Below are positions 42,274 through 50,320 of a stretch of 64,000 bases of DNA, in pieces. This DNA comes from Actinomyces bovis (GTDB lineage: Bacteria; Actinomycetota; Actinomycetes; Actinomycetales; Actinomycetaceae). Position numbers and translations under genes: made by a program. The notes below the pieces were generated by a model. The model was not told the origin of the DNA. It did not search any database and was given only the letters and a program-made list of their open reading frames with translations. Position 1 is the stretch's first letter, and every line of letters begins with the position of its first letter. Location of the stretch: positions 80,063 to 144,062 of the forward strand of contig NZ_UAPQ01000011.1 of the NCBI RefSeq assembly GCF_900444995.1. Reading direction: 5' to 3'.

Positions 42274-43119
42274 ATGAGTGAGTCCCCGGAGTCCCAGTCA
42301 GAAGTTCAAGCGCAGCAAGCCGCTCAGGCGCAGCGGGCAGCTCAGGCGCAGCCCCAGCAAGCGGTTGAGGGGCAGCCAGCTGCTCCGGCATATCGAGTGA
42401 TTCAGCTTCAGCCAGCGGTTCAGCCTCAGGCGAGCCGGCGGGTTCCGGCGCAAACCCCTGCATCTCGCCGAGTGAGCGCTGGGCGTCCGGCAACCCGTCG
42501 CCCAAGCTCTAATCCGCCTGGTCGCGACCCGAATATCCCCAAATGGATTTACGACCTAGTCCCTGTGGCCAACCACGCTCGCTCGATTCTGCTGCGGCAA
42601 CTCCCCCTGCTGGCAGCCGGGGCAATCGGAGCCCTCGCCTTCGGCTGGCTGGCACCGCGCTACCTAGACCACACCAGCGTGCAAGCTCTTGGTGCGCTGC
42701 TGTTGTTGGGCTGCGCCGTCGCCGTCCTGAATACCGCCCAGCGCAGCACTCCCGCTGAGCCTTTGCCTAAGGGTGGCCGCACCGGGGTGCATCTGCTCCT
42801 GCTGGACATTGTGCTCACTGGGCTAGGCCTAATGCTGCTGGGCGGTCTGGCGCTCGCGGGCGCCCGGCAGCTGGTGCTGCTGGCGAGCATGGCGGTGCTG
42901 GGCGGCGCCGTCGGCAGCCTTTTCCTGTTGCTTCTAGATCTGCCCGCCAGAAGCGCAGCTAAGGCGACGGCGATTGTGCTGCTGCTGAGCTACCTCTTGG
43001 CCATTTGGTTCTTTGGGCCGCTGTCTTGGTGGACGGCTGGAGTGGTGGCGGTGGCCGTGGATGTGGCCGCGTTGCTGGCCGCCAGCCTGGGGCGCCGGGA
43101 GCCTGCGCGGCCTCGCTAA
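42274..43119 (+). CDS. Hypothetical membrane protein with Gln/Ala-rich N-terminus
   Basis: 281 residues from ATG 42274 (a GTG two codons earlier is possible). The first 85 residues are Gln/Ala/Pro-rich and then Arg-rich, probably disordered. Six or seven membrane helices follow (ILLRQLPLLAAGAIGALAFG, VQALGALLLLGCAVAVL, LLLLDIVLTGLGLMLLGGLA and three more). No catalytic motif seen. It starts 34 bases after the methyltransferase stop. Confidence 0.75.
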   Translation: MSESPESQSEVQAQQAAQAQRAAQAQPQQAVEGQPAAPAYRVIQLQPAVQPQASRRVPAQTPASRRVSAGRPATRRPSSNPPGRDPNIPKWIYDLVPVANHARSILLRQLPLLAAGAIGALAFGWLAPRYLDHTSVQALGALLLLGCAVAVLNTAQRSTPAEPLPKGGRTGVHLLLLDIVLTGLGLMLLGGLALAGARQLVLLASMAVLGGAVGSLFLLLLDLPARSAAKATAIVLLLSYLLAIWFFGPLSWWTAGVVAVAVDVAALLAASLGRREPARPR

Positions 43120-43354
43120 AGTCAGCGTGCTGCCAGAAAGTCAGCGCATCGCCAGTTGGGGTACCCCCAGCTTCATAGCTGCCCAAGCCAGGCTGCTCGC
43201 CTTGCTGGCCGTCAGCCGCCTGGCGCCAGCTGATTGCTGCTAGCTCCCAGGCACCAGACGCGCCGCGCTCCACAAGTCCCGGCGACGGCGTCGCCGCGCT
43301 CTGACCTCCTGCCCAAGCCACAGAGGCATTAGGCGCCAAACCTAGCTTTGAGGC

Positions 43355-43561
43355 ATGACACAGTACGAAGCCGGGCTGATGGTTGAGGACATCAGCGTCG
43401 CCAAATTCCTCCTGCCCACAACCCTCCCCGAGACCTGGACCGGGTCAGCGGCCACGGCCTGCGCCAATGCACTGACCCAAGCCTCCAAGCTCCTAGACCA
43501 GGTCACCCTCTCCGGCGGGCAAGCCTCTAACTCCTGCCTGGCGCTCGACCAGGTCATCTAA
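43355..43561 (+). CDS. Small WXG-like protein
   Basis: 68 residues, helix-rich, with the turn motif W28-T-G30 (LPETWTGSAATACANA) between a short N-terminal and a longer C-terminal helix. This is the layout of WXG100/ESX-type small proteins, although the N-terminal helix is shorter than usual. It lies 13 bases before the large esterase-like gene, the typical position for a partner that co-folds with a type VII secretion substrate. No secretion machinery (EccC, EccD) is in the window, so the assignment is tentative. Confidence 0.65.
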   Translation: MTQYEAGLMVEDISVAKFLLPTTLPETWTGSAATACANALTQASKLLDQVTLSGGQASNSCLALDQVI

Positions 43562-43574
43562 TGAGGAGCCGACA

Positions 43575-45707
43575 ATGAGCACCACCGCACAGCTCGGCAC
43601 CGAGGCCCGCCCGCCAACTCCCACCTCGCCTAGCCAGCCCTGGGCGATGGGCACGGGTCCAGGTTCGAATAACTGGTCCAGTCGCAGTGCTGACCCGCAG
43701 CCGGCTCAGGCTGATCCAAGCTCCAAGGATTCGGATAATGGCCTCCTCCCGAGCCCAGCTGCGCACCATTGGACTTGGACCTGGCCTGGCGGTGGCGCAG
43801 GCGTGGTCGTCACCGGCGGCAGCACCGCCGCCAACACTGATGACCTGCGCCAGTTGGCCAACGCCATCTCCTGTGCCTCCAGCCGCCTAAGCAGCGCGGG
43901 CAAGCATGCCAAAACGGCGCTTGGTCAGGTGCAGGACGTCGAGATCCCCAACCCACAGCCCATACCAAGCAACCCCTTCGCCAACTATCCCGCTTGCCCC
44001 GTCACCTTTGCCAACAGTTCCAGCACCGCAGCCAAGACTGGTCCGGACCCAGAGCAGGTTAGGCGGTTGCGGAACAATGCAGAAGCAGATCTGAAACTGG
44101 CTCGCGACGGGGATCGGCACACTGCCGGTATCACCTCTGTATCCAGCTATCTCAACGGTTTGGTCAGCGACATCCTGGTATGCGCCAGCATGTACGACGC
44201 CGCTGACGGCAAAGCCAACCCGGCCAATGGCAGTAACTTGAACGGGCCAGCCAGTCCAGTCTCTGGTGGCTACCTGGGCTTGACGGGAGTCGGTCCAGTT
44301 GGCTGGGGCCTCCTAGGACTGGGATTAATGCCGTCGGTTCTGGGACCGGTCATTTTGGGCATCGTCGGCCCACCGATCCAGGCACACCTCGGCTTAGCCC
44401 TGGACGCCTTGCAGGCTCTAGACCTGCTCATCTCTGACGAAGGCACTGAAGACTGGGTCAGGAACGATCTGGTGCGTCTCGTCGGCCTGGGAGTCGTTGC
44501 GGCGCGAGCCAAGACCGGACGGGAGGCCGCCACGGTCCAAGCGGAGATGCAGCACGCCGCCGAACGCCTGGATCCTTGGGTTAAGCAGCACCTGCCGGAC
44601 AAAGTGCAGGTTGGTACCCAGCTGGTGGATCCGTCCACGCTCACGCCGGTGCAGCGCTGCACCGCCTACCTGGCCCTGCTGGCCGCCAAATCCGGGCAGG
44701 AACGCTACGGCACAAACCATGGTGTGGACGTCAGCCAGCGGCCGACTGGCCCCAAGGACGAGACCAAAACCAAAGCGCCCACGCGGACGGTGCATGTACC
44801 ACCCTCAACCAAGGACCCCTTCGGTTTAGGCACACCTGTTGACCCCAAGCTGAACCCCGCCCTGGAGGGCTACCAACCGCTGGAGAAGACACCAACCGGC
44901 ACCATCTCAGACACAATCGATCGCTCCAACACGCTGCAAACCGAAGAGCGCCGCGACGCCGAAACGGCAGCCATTTCCATCACCCGCATTGAGCACGCGG
45001 ATGGCACCAAGAGCTACCGGGTCATCATCCCTGGCACCACGGACTGGGGTTCAGGCAGCCCAGCCCCACAGGACCTGCTGACCAATCTGCAAGGAGCTTC
45101 CGGAATGCCCACAGACATGGAGTCCGGCGTCGTCACCGCTATGCGGATGGCGGGAATCCAACCGGAAGATGAAGTGTCCCTATACGGTCACTCACAAGGT
45201 GGGATCACCGCCGTCAATATTGCCGCTGACCCGGAGGTAGCTAAGCATTTCAAGGTCACAGAAGTGCTAACTGCTGGCTCGCCCACCGCTCACGTACAGC
45301 TGCCGGAGGAAGTCCACGCTCTGCACCTGGAGAATGCCGGTGATGCCGTGCCCGCTCTCGACGGTGCGCCCAGCCCCACAGGCCCCAACCGCGCCGTCGT
45401 CCAGCTGGATACGCATGAGCAAAAGACCGCGTATCCACACGGAGCCGAGGTCTACCAGGACACCGCCATGAGTTTGGAGCAAGCGGGAGAGCCTGCCGTG
45501 GACGCTTGGAGCGAGCATCATCAGCGTCTAATGGGTGTGGGTGCGCAGGTCGCTGGGACGGGTGGGGCGGCAGTTGCCACCACCGAGATCATTTACGACA
45601 TCCGACGGCGTGTTGGTGACGACTCCCCAGCGGGCAGCCCGACGCCGTCGCCCCAACCAGGTCCCGCGCCCCGGCCTCCTAGCGGAAGTGGCTCGGCCAA
45701 GGGCTAG
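43575..45707 (+). CDS. Large alpha/beta-hydrolase (lipase-like), candidate secreted effector
   Basis: 710 residues. The N-terminus is Pro/Ser-rich, then a helical region (DDLRQLANAISCASSRLS ... VSDILVCASMYDAA, about 95-215) resembles the helical target domains of type VII substrates. A hydrophobic Gly-rich patch follows (about 233-270), then a helical middle. The C-terminal hydrolase has VIIPGTTDWGSG (about 490), the nucleophile elbow LYGHSQGGITA (Ser about 538), an Asp in NAGDAVPALDGAP and a His near HEQKTAYPHGAE. The end is a Pro-rich tail. GAGGAG lies 7 bases before the ATG. Expected activity: cleavage of a lipid or other ester. No immunity protein is evident; the next gene is a small four-helix membrane protein. 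Confidence 0.72.
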   Translation: MSTTAQLGTEARPPTPTSPSQPWAMGTGPGSNNWSSRSADPQPAQADPSSKDSDNGLLPSPAAHHWTWTWPGGGAGVVVTGGSTAANTDDLRQLANAISCASSRLSSAGKHAKTALGQVQDVEIPNPQPIPSNPFANYPACPVTFANSSSTAAKTGPDPEQVRRLRNNAEADLKLARDGDRHTAGITSVSSYLNGLVSDILVCASMYDAADGKANPANGSNLNGPASPVSGGYLGLTGVGPVGWGLLGLGLMPSVLGPVILGIVGPPIQAHLGLALDALQALDLLISDEGTEDWVRNDLVRLVGLGVVAARAKTGREAATVQAEMQHAAERLDPWVKQHLPDKVQVGTQLVDPSTLTPVQRCTAYLALLAAKSGQERYGTNHGVDVSQRPTGPKDETKTKAPTRTVHVPPSTKDPFGLGTPVDPKLNPALEGYQPLEKTPTGTISDTIDRSNTLQTEERRDAETAAISITRIEHADGTKSYRVIIPGTTDWGSGSPAPQDLLTNLQGASGMPTDMESGVVTAMRMAGIQPEDEVSLYGHSQGGITAVNIAADPEVAKHFKVTEVLTAGSPTAHVQLPEEVHALHLENAGDAVPALDGAPSPTGPNRAVVQLDTHEQKTAYPHGAEVYQDTAMSLEQAGEPAVDAWSEHHQRLMGVGAQVAGTGGAAVATTEIIYDIRRRVGDDSPAGSPTPSPQPGPAPRPPSGSGSAKG

Positions 45708-45889
45708 TCCACTGAGGCGGGCTGCTTTGCGGGGACGGGCTGCCGGGCTGAGCTGGCAGGCTGGCTTGGTGGGGCTGGCTGCTTCCACGATGTGGCCACC
45801 AAGACTGCAAATACCGCTGTTGGCTGATAACCGGTGTGTGGCGCGTTGCCAGACCGGCCTCGCGCAGCAGCCTGTGGAATTATCGAGGC

Positions 45890-46303
45890 ATGGAGCTGAT
45901 TATCCGAAGCATTGGAAACGCAGCTGGTCTGTGGCTCACAACCATGGTGCTCAACGGGGTGGATGTGCCCGGCTCGCCAAGCCTGGGCGCCAAACTTGCC
46001 AACCTGTTTGTGGTGGGCCTGGTGCTGGCCTTGGTCAACTCCCTGGTCAAGCCGCTGATTCGCACCCTAGCTTTCCCCCTGTACCTGCTGACCTTTGGGC
46101 TGTTTGCCCTGGTGGTCAATGGGCTCATGCTCCGGCTCACCGGCTGGCTCACCGACCATTTGGTGGATATTGGCCTAGAGGCGGGCGTACCGATCGGCCT
46201 GCACGTGGAGACCATGTTGGCGGCGATCGTTGGCTCCATCATCATCTCCTTGGTCTCCGCTTTGGTGGTCGGCTTGATCGGCCGCAAGCGCGACGCAAAC
46301 TAA
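45890..46303 (+). CDS. PF04020-type small membrane protein (holin superfamily IV-like)
   Basis: 137 residues from ATG 45890 with four membrane helices and the conserved SLVKPLIRTLAFPLYLLTFG segment of the family often labelled mycobacterial-type phage holin IV. Members occur in bacterial chromosomes without any phage genes, as here, so the holin label should not be taken as function. An upstream in-frame start at 45836 has no support. Its place after the lipase-like gene makes a role as a protective membrane partner conceivable but unproven. Confidence 0.85.
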   Translation: MELIIRSIGNAAGLWLTTMVLNGVDVPGSPSLGAKLANLFVVGLVLALVNSLVKPLIRTLAFPLYLLTFGLFALVVNGLMLRLTGWLTDHLVDIGLEAGVPIGLHVETMLAAIVGSIIISLVSALVVGLIGRKRDAN

Positions 46304-46685
46304 AGTCAGCGCGTACCAAACTGAAGTGGGGCGCCCTGCGTTGCAAGCCGCGCGGGCGCGCTGCTCGCGCTGGCAACTTTGCCTGCGCCATTTGATCGGC
46401 TCGTACAGCAAACTCAGCGTGGGCGCGCCTGATCCAGCTGATACCCCTGCGCCGCTCCATTCGACCTGCTTTCGCCAGCATCTCCGCCTGTACCGCCGGT
46501 TCTGCGTTGGTGCGCCTGATCCCGGCGGAGATACCTGCTTGGCTGGTGCCGCGATTGTCAGCTGGGTGTTGCTCGCACTGCTAACTTCGCTTGGGCGCTT
46601 GAACCTCGCCGCCTAGATCGCCTGCCCGCACCACTCGCCCAGCTCGTCTTGCTCGCAACGCCTGCCCGGGTGCCAGGATGAGGCT
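46304..46685. other. Gene-free spacer with degenerate internal repeats
   Basis: 382 bases with no supportable gene. It begins with AAAGTCAGCG right at the preceding stop, a string also seen right at the stop at 43119 and again at 43137. Within it, GCGCCTGATCCAGCTGATAC (about 46429) and GCGCCTGATCCCGGCGGAGA (about 46513) are related, as are the GCTCGC-led stretches near 46363 and 46570. It presumably holds the promoter of the aminotransferase gene. Confidence 0.4.
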
Positions 46686-47798
46686 ATGAACGCCACCCCA
46701 GCGGCCCCCGGCACCGAACCCAGCATCGGTGTGCACCTGCGCCAAGCGGTCACCACCCTGCCCGCCTACGTGCCCGGAGCACGACCCAGCGGCGACGGCG
46801 TCGCCAAACTCTCCTCCAACGAAATGCCCTTCCCCGTGCAGAACAGCGTGCTGGCAGCCCTCACCCAAGCTGCCGCCGACGCCAGCCGTTACCCGGAAAT
46901 GACCGCCGCGACCCTGGCCGCCCGAATCGCCACACGCCACGGCCTAGACCCCCAGCAAGTGGTGGTCGGCAACGGCTCTGTGGCCCTGATCCAACACCTG
47001 CTAGACACCGTCTGCGACGAAGGCGACGAGGTGGTCCTCCCCTGGCGTTCCTTCGAGGCCTACCCGATTTGCGTGGCCGTGGCCGGGGCGCACGCCATCA
47101 AAGTGCCACTCACCGCGCAAGCCCGCCACGACGTGCCCGCCATGCTCGCTGCCATCACCCCGAACACCCGCGTAATCATGGCCTGCTCACCCAATAACCC
47201 CACCGGCCCGGCCCTCACCGGCGCCGAACTGCGGGCACTGCTGGAAGGAGTGCCGGGCGACGTCGTCGTGCTGTTGGACGAGGCCTACCTGGACTTCGTC
47301 ACCGACCCGCAGGTGGAGGACGGGCTGACCCATCTGGCCGCCTACCCCAACCTGGTGATCGCCCGGACTTTCTCCAAGGCCCATGCCCTGGCCGGGATGC
47401 GGGTGGGTTACCTGATATGCGCACCCACTCTGGCGTCGGCGATCCGTTCCGTGGCCACGCCCTTCGGGGTGAACTTGCCCGCGCAGGCGGCCGCAATCGC
47501 AGCCTTCGAGCCGGAGTCCCTGGCCGAGACTGGCCGCCGGGTGGACGTCGTCGTATCCGAGCGGGAGCGAGTAGTGGCGGCGGCGCGGGAGGCTGGCTGG
47601 GAGGTGCCCGACGCACAAGGCAACTTCTTCTGGCTGCCGGTGGGGGAACAGGCGACGGTGCTGGCAAAGCAGTTTGTTGCCGCCGGCATTCTGGCGCGGC
47701 CTTTTGCGGGTGAAGGTCTGCGCATCAGCATTGGCGCCGCTGCCGAGAACGACCGGGTTCTGGCTCTGCTCCGCAAGCTCGGGTCAGCTGGTCAGTGA
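46686..47798 (+). CDS. Histidinol-phosphate/aromatic aminotransferase
   Basis: 370 residues, class I/II PLP aminotransferase of the HisC family. Motifs: LSSNEMPFPV (N-terminal substrate loop), VVGNGSVALIQ, MACSPNNPTGP, VVLLDEAYLDFV (Asp and Tyr of the PLP site) and the Schiff-base Lys in RTFSKAHALAGMRVGY. C-terminal GEGLRISIGAAAENDR positions the substrate-binding Arg. Not in a his operon, so it may be the aromatic aminotransferase (Pat/HisC2) that makes phenylalanine or tyrosine; pheA lies 13.6 kb away. A hairpin overlaps its stop codon. Confidence 0.9.
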   Translation: MNATPAAPGTEPSIGVHLRQAVTTLPAYVPGARPSGDGVAKLSSNEMPFPVQNSVLAALTQAAADASRYPEMTAATLAARIATRHGLDPQQVVVGNGSVALIQHLLDTVCDEGDEVVLPWRSFEAYPICVAVAGAHAIKVPLTAQARHDVPAMLAAITPNTRVIMACSPNNPTGPALTGAELRALLEGVPGDVVVLLDEAYLDFVTDPQVEDGLTHLAAYPNLVIARTFSKAHALAGMRVGYLICAPTLASAIRSVATPFGVNLPAQAAAIAAFEPESLAETGRRVDVVVSERERVVAAAREAGWEVPDAQGNFFWLPVGEQATVLAKQFVAAGILARPFAGEGLRISIGAAAENDRVLALLRKLGSAGQ

Positions 47799-47812
47799 GA
47801 GTGGACCAGCTG
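47785..47812. terminator. Hairpin overlapping the stop of the aminotransferase gene
   Basis: CAGCTGGTC (47785-47793) and GACCAGCTG (47804-47812) form a perfect 9-bp stem with a 10-base loop containing the TGA stop codon. The remaining 260 bases to the next gene show nothing I can name. Confidence 0.65.
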
Positions 47813-48071
47813 GCTCATTGAAACCGCTCAGCTTGTTGCGGAGTTTGGCGCTCAAGCTGGTGGGCTGAAGCGTGGCCAGGCTGGCTCACGCAATCTTGCC
47901 GCGCGACCTTGGGGTTGAGCATGCGGCTCAGGGCCCGTCCAGCCGGAGCTATCTGCCCGCCAAAATCGCAACAAAGCCATGCATCTGGGTGGCGCAGCTA
48001 GGCCTTTAGCGGGCCAAAGGTGCTGGACCGGTGCTGGAGCATCGACGCTTGAGGTCAGTGGTCGTCAGGCC

Positions 48072-49094
48072 TCAGGGCAGGGCGATTGTGACCAGGAATA
48101 GAACACAGATGACGATCTCAACCACTCCTATATGCCTCGGTCGTAGGGCGCGGCGGCGGGTCAGGTGCCACTGGAGCAGCGGTATGACCAGGGAGCGCGT
48201 CGCCAAAACCAGCCACAGCGCCGCGTGCGCCCACGGCAAGTACCCGCCAGTGGCCAGCCAGATCACCGTGGCCGCCACAGCGCAATGCGCGCTCACGGCA
48301 CCTACGAGCAGCCGAGTATTGAAGCGCTCGCGGAGCATCACCTTTATGTAGGGCACCGTGCCGCAAAAGTAGGCCGCCACCAGCGCGGTGACCAGCCACA
48401 CCCAGGGCCAGCCGCTGAGCTCACCGTTTGGGCTTGACCCGGGCAGCCCTGCGGAGTCGCCCAGGCCCAGGAAGCCTCCGCGACCATTAACCGCCGCCGA
48501 ATAACAGACGGCAGTCATGAGGGAGGCGGCGGCGGTCGTTGCCAGACCAGAAAGCAATGAGCGCTCCCGCCCCCGCCATAACTCCCACCAGGCAATGGCG
48601 AATAGGGGTGCAAAAGCCAGCAGCCACTGCGCTAGGTACGGGGCCAAGATCAGGGTGAATAGGCCGAGCGATGTGGTTGCTGCCGTGTAGGCGCCCAGCG
48701 GAAGCACTAGGAGGTAGCGTCGGCGCGCCGAGCGGGTACGCAGCCACTGCGACCACGCCCAGTATGCGAAGTAAGCGGCCCACCAGGTGGGTAGCAGCAC
48801 CAACACCAGCAGGGGAACTCCGCCAATTTGCAAACCCACCAGAGCCGGTAGCAGCAACATCGCCCAGGCGCCGTGCTGCTTGGGAATCCAGGCGCGGCGG
48901 CCAGGCTGGCGGCGGATCTGCTCCTGGGTAGGCGGCGGGGTGGCGGGTTTGCGGCCAGTTGACAGGAGAATGTCGTCCTCTGGGCCGGGCAGGGACTGAT
49001 GTGAGGGCGCGCTGGCTGGGCGGTTGGCCGGGATGCTTGCACGCACATGTTCTGCTGGCAGGTCCGAGGGCGTGGAGGGGCGCTGCTGGGTCAC
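48072..49094 (-). CDS. YwiC-like family membrane protein
   Basis: 340 residues from GTG 49094. A disordered Pro/Ser-rich N-terminus of about 65 residues precedes the YwiC family hallmark WIPKQHGAWAMLLLPALVG, followed by about nine membrane helices, with TVPYIKVMLRER in a cytoplasmic loop. The family is related in layout to UbiA prenyltransferases, but the usual DXXXD motifs are not evident, so activity is unknown. Monocistronic; one of the inverted-end elements lies 21 bases upstream of its start. Confidence 0.85.
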   Translation of the reverse strand: MTQQRPSTPSDLPAEHVRASIPANRPASAPSHQSLPGPEDDILLSTGRKPATPPPTQEQIRRQPGRRAWIPKQHGAWAMLLLPALVGLQIGGVPLLVLVLLPTWWAAYFAYWAWSQWLRTRSARRRYLLVLPLGAYTAATTSLGLFTLILAPYLAQWLLAFAPLFAIAWWELWRGRERSLLSGLATTAAASLMTAVCYSAAVNGRGGFLGLGDSAGLPGSSPNGELSGWPWVWLVTALVAAYFCGTVPYIKVMLRERFNTRLLVGAVSAHCAVAATVIWLATGGYLPWAHAALWLVLATRSLVIPLLQWHLTRRRALRPRHIGVVEIVICVLFLVTIALP

Positions 49095-49114
49095 GCCTTC
49101 AGCCTATGGCCGCA

Positions 49115-49242
49115 AGGTGGCACAGAATGCAGCACTTTGGCACGGTCCTGGCCGGGCCGGGGTGGCAAATCGTTGCAATTACGTGGGTGTTTCGTGGGTC
49201 GTCGCAGTAATCGAGTTCAAAGTACTGCAAACCGTGCCACCT
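49115..49242. mobile_element. 128-bp element with 25-bp inverted ends, copy 1
   Basis: Left end AGGTGGCACAGAATGCAG plus CACTTTG (49115-49139); the right end (49218-49242) is its reverse complement at 21 of 25 positions. No coding capacity. The same ends occur at 50180-50307 and 60093-60210, always between genes. The interior shares TTGCAATTACG and GGGTGT with copy 2. This fits a MITE-like non-autonomous element or a conserved intergenic hairpin; no target-site duplication was clear to me. Confidence 0.85.
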
Positions 49243-49312
49243 GAGCGCCGAAGTCTCCGGAAAGGCCTACCAGTCCAGCCTATCTTGTGATGATGTTTGG
49301 CATTATTAGAGT

Positions 49313-50170
49313 ATGGATCAACACTATAGATCATCGCAGCTCTTGGTGATGTTGAGGGCTGCTGGCTCTGCAGCTCGGCAAGCTGACCTTTGCCGCGGTC
49401 GTTCCGACCACCGCTCCGTGCAAAAGCTGGTCGCCGATGGTGTTTTACTGCGTCATCCGCAAGGTGTGCTCGCCTTTCCCGATGCGCCGCCCGCAGTGAT
49501 AGCTGCTCGGCGGGTGCGCGGCCTGGTCACCTGCGCGCATGCACTGGACCGCCATGGCCTGCCTTTGCGCGAGGAGCCAGGGGTGATTCACCTGGCAGTG
49601 TCGCGCGGGCGAAGCCATTTGCCCCTGGGGATTGGCAAGGTTGTGGTGCATCACCTGGATGGCTTGGTGTTTCCAGGACCCTTGGAGCCGCCCTTTGCCG
49701 ATCCCGAATCTGCCCTGGTGACCACTATGCGCTGTGCTTCTGAGTTGGATGCATTGATCGCGCTGGATGCGGCGCTGCGTATTGGGCTGGTCAGCCGAAG
49801 TGGTCTGCTGGCGCGCCTAACTGGCAATCGGAACGCGCCGATGCGGGCCCTGCTGGCGCGCGCTAACCCGGGTGCTCGCTCCCTGTTGGAGACCATTGCC
49901 CGCTATGACTTGCAGCAAGCTGGACAGAATCCGCAGGTGGCGGCAGATGTTGGCTACGAACTGGACCTACTGCTGGGCCACCTGGATGTGGAGACCGATG
50001 GTCACGCTTTCCATAGCGAGCGCAGAGACTGGGAGAAGGATCGGGTCCGTGACCAGTGGCTTCTAAGCCATGGTTACCAGCCGCTCCGGCTCACCAGTGC
50101 GCAGGTCCTGTCCCGCCAGACTGTGGAGCTGGTGCGCCCGGTTGCCGAGCGCATGGGGTGCTGGAGGTAA
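49313..50170 (+). CDS. AbiEi-like N-domain / DUF559 (Vsr-like) nuclease-fold protein
   Basis: 285 residues. The N-terminal about 75 residues look like the winged-helix AbiEi antitoxin-type domain (GSAARQADLC ... VQKLVADGVLLRHPQGVLAF). The middle is a linker of the AbiEi C-terminal type (VSRGRSHLPLGIGKVVVHHL). The last about 75 residues are a DUF559/Vsr-like PD-(D/E)XK fold (YELDLLLGHLDVETDGHAFH, then RVRDQWLLSHGYQPLRLT). Such proteins are common in actinobacteria; some are thought to act in restriction or toxin-antitoxin settings, but no AbiEii partner is adjacent. The region before the ATG is AT-rich without a Shine-Dalgarno. The gene is bracketed by two like-oriented copies of a 128-bp element. 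Confidence 0.83.
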   Translation: MDQHYRSSQLLVMLRAAGSAARQADLCRGRSDHRSVQKLVADGVLLRHPQGVLAFPDAPPAVIAARRVRGLVTCAHALDRHGLPLREEPGVIHLAVSRGRSHLPLGIGKVVVHHLDGLVFPGPLEPPFADPESALVTTMRCASELDALIALDAALRIGLVSRSGLLARLTGNRNAPMRALLARANPGARSLLETIARYDLQQAGQNPQVAADVGYELDLLLGHLDVETDGHAFHSERRDWEKDRVRDQWLLSHGYQPLRLTSAQVLSRQTVELVRPVAERMGCWR

Positions 50171-50179
50171 CCACTGTGA

Positions 50180-50307
50180 AAGTGGCACAGAATGCAGCAC
50201 TTTCATCCCCAGCAGCACAGGCAGGTGCCGCAGATCCTTGCAATTACGCGGGTGTGTGGCGCGCTGTAGAAGCCTTCAGGCTCAAAGTACTGCAAACCGC
50301 GCCACCT
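50180..50307. mobile_element. 128-bp element with 25-bp inverted ends, copy 2
   Basis: Same length and orientation as copy 1 at 49115. The left end is AAGTGGCACAGAATGCAG plus CACTTTC (50180-50204) and the right end CAAAGTACTGCAAACCGC plus GCCACCT (50283-50307). The shared interior string TTGCAATTACGCGGGTGT aligns with copy 1, and the rest has diverged. It starts 9 bases after the DUF559 stop and ends 13 bases before the pgm stop. Confidence 0.85.
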
Positions 50308-50320
50308 CCCGCTGCCAGCC

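Noticed and set aside
43650..43680. tRNA-like GGTTCGAAT string
   Set aside because: It lies inside the lipase-like coding sequence and has no cloverleaf around it.
45890..46303. Prophage holin
   Set aside because: PF04020 proteins are common chromosomal membrane proteins and no other phage gene lies nearby.
49115..50307. Complete insertion sequence
   Set aside because: No transposase is encoded between the inverted-end elements; the gene is a DUF559/AbiEi-type protein, so only a cassette hypothesis is kept.
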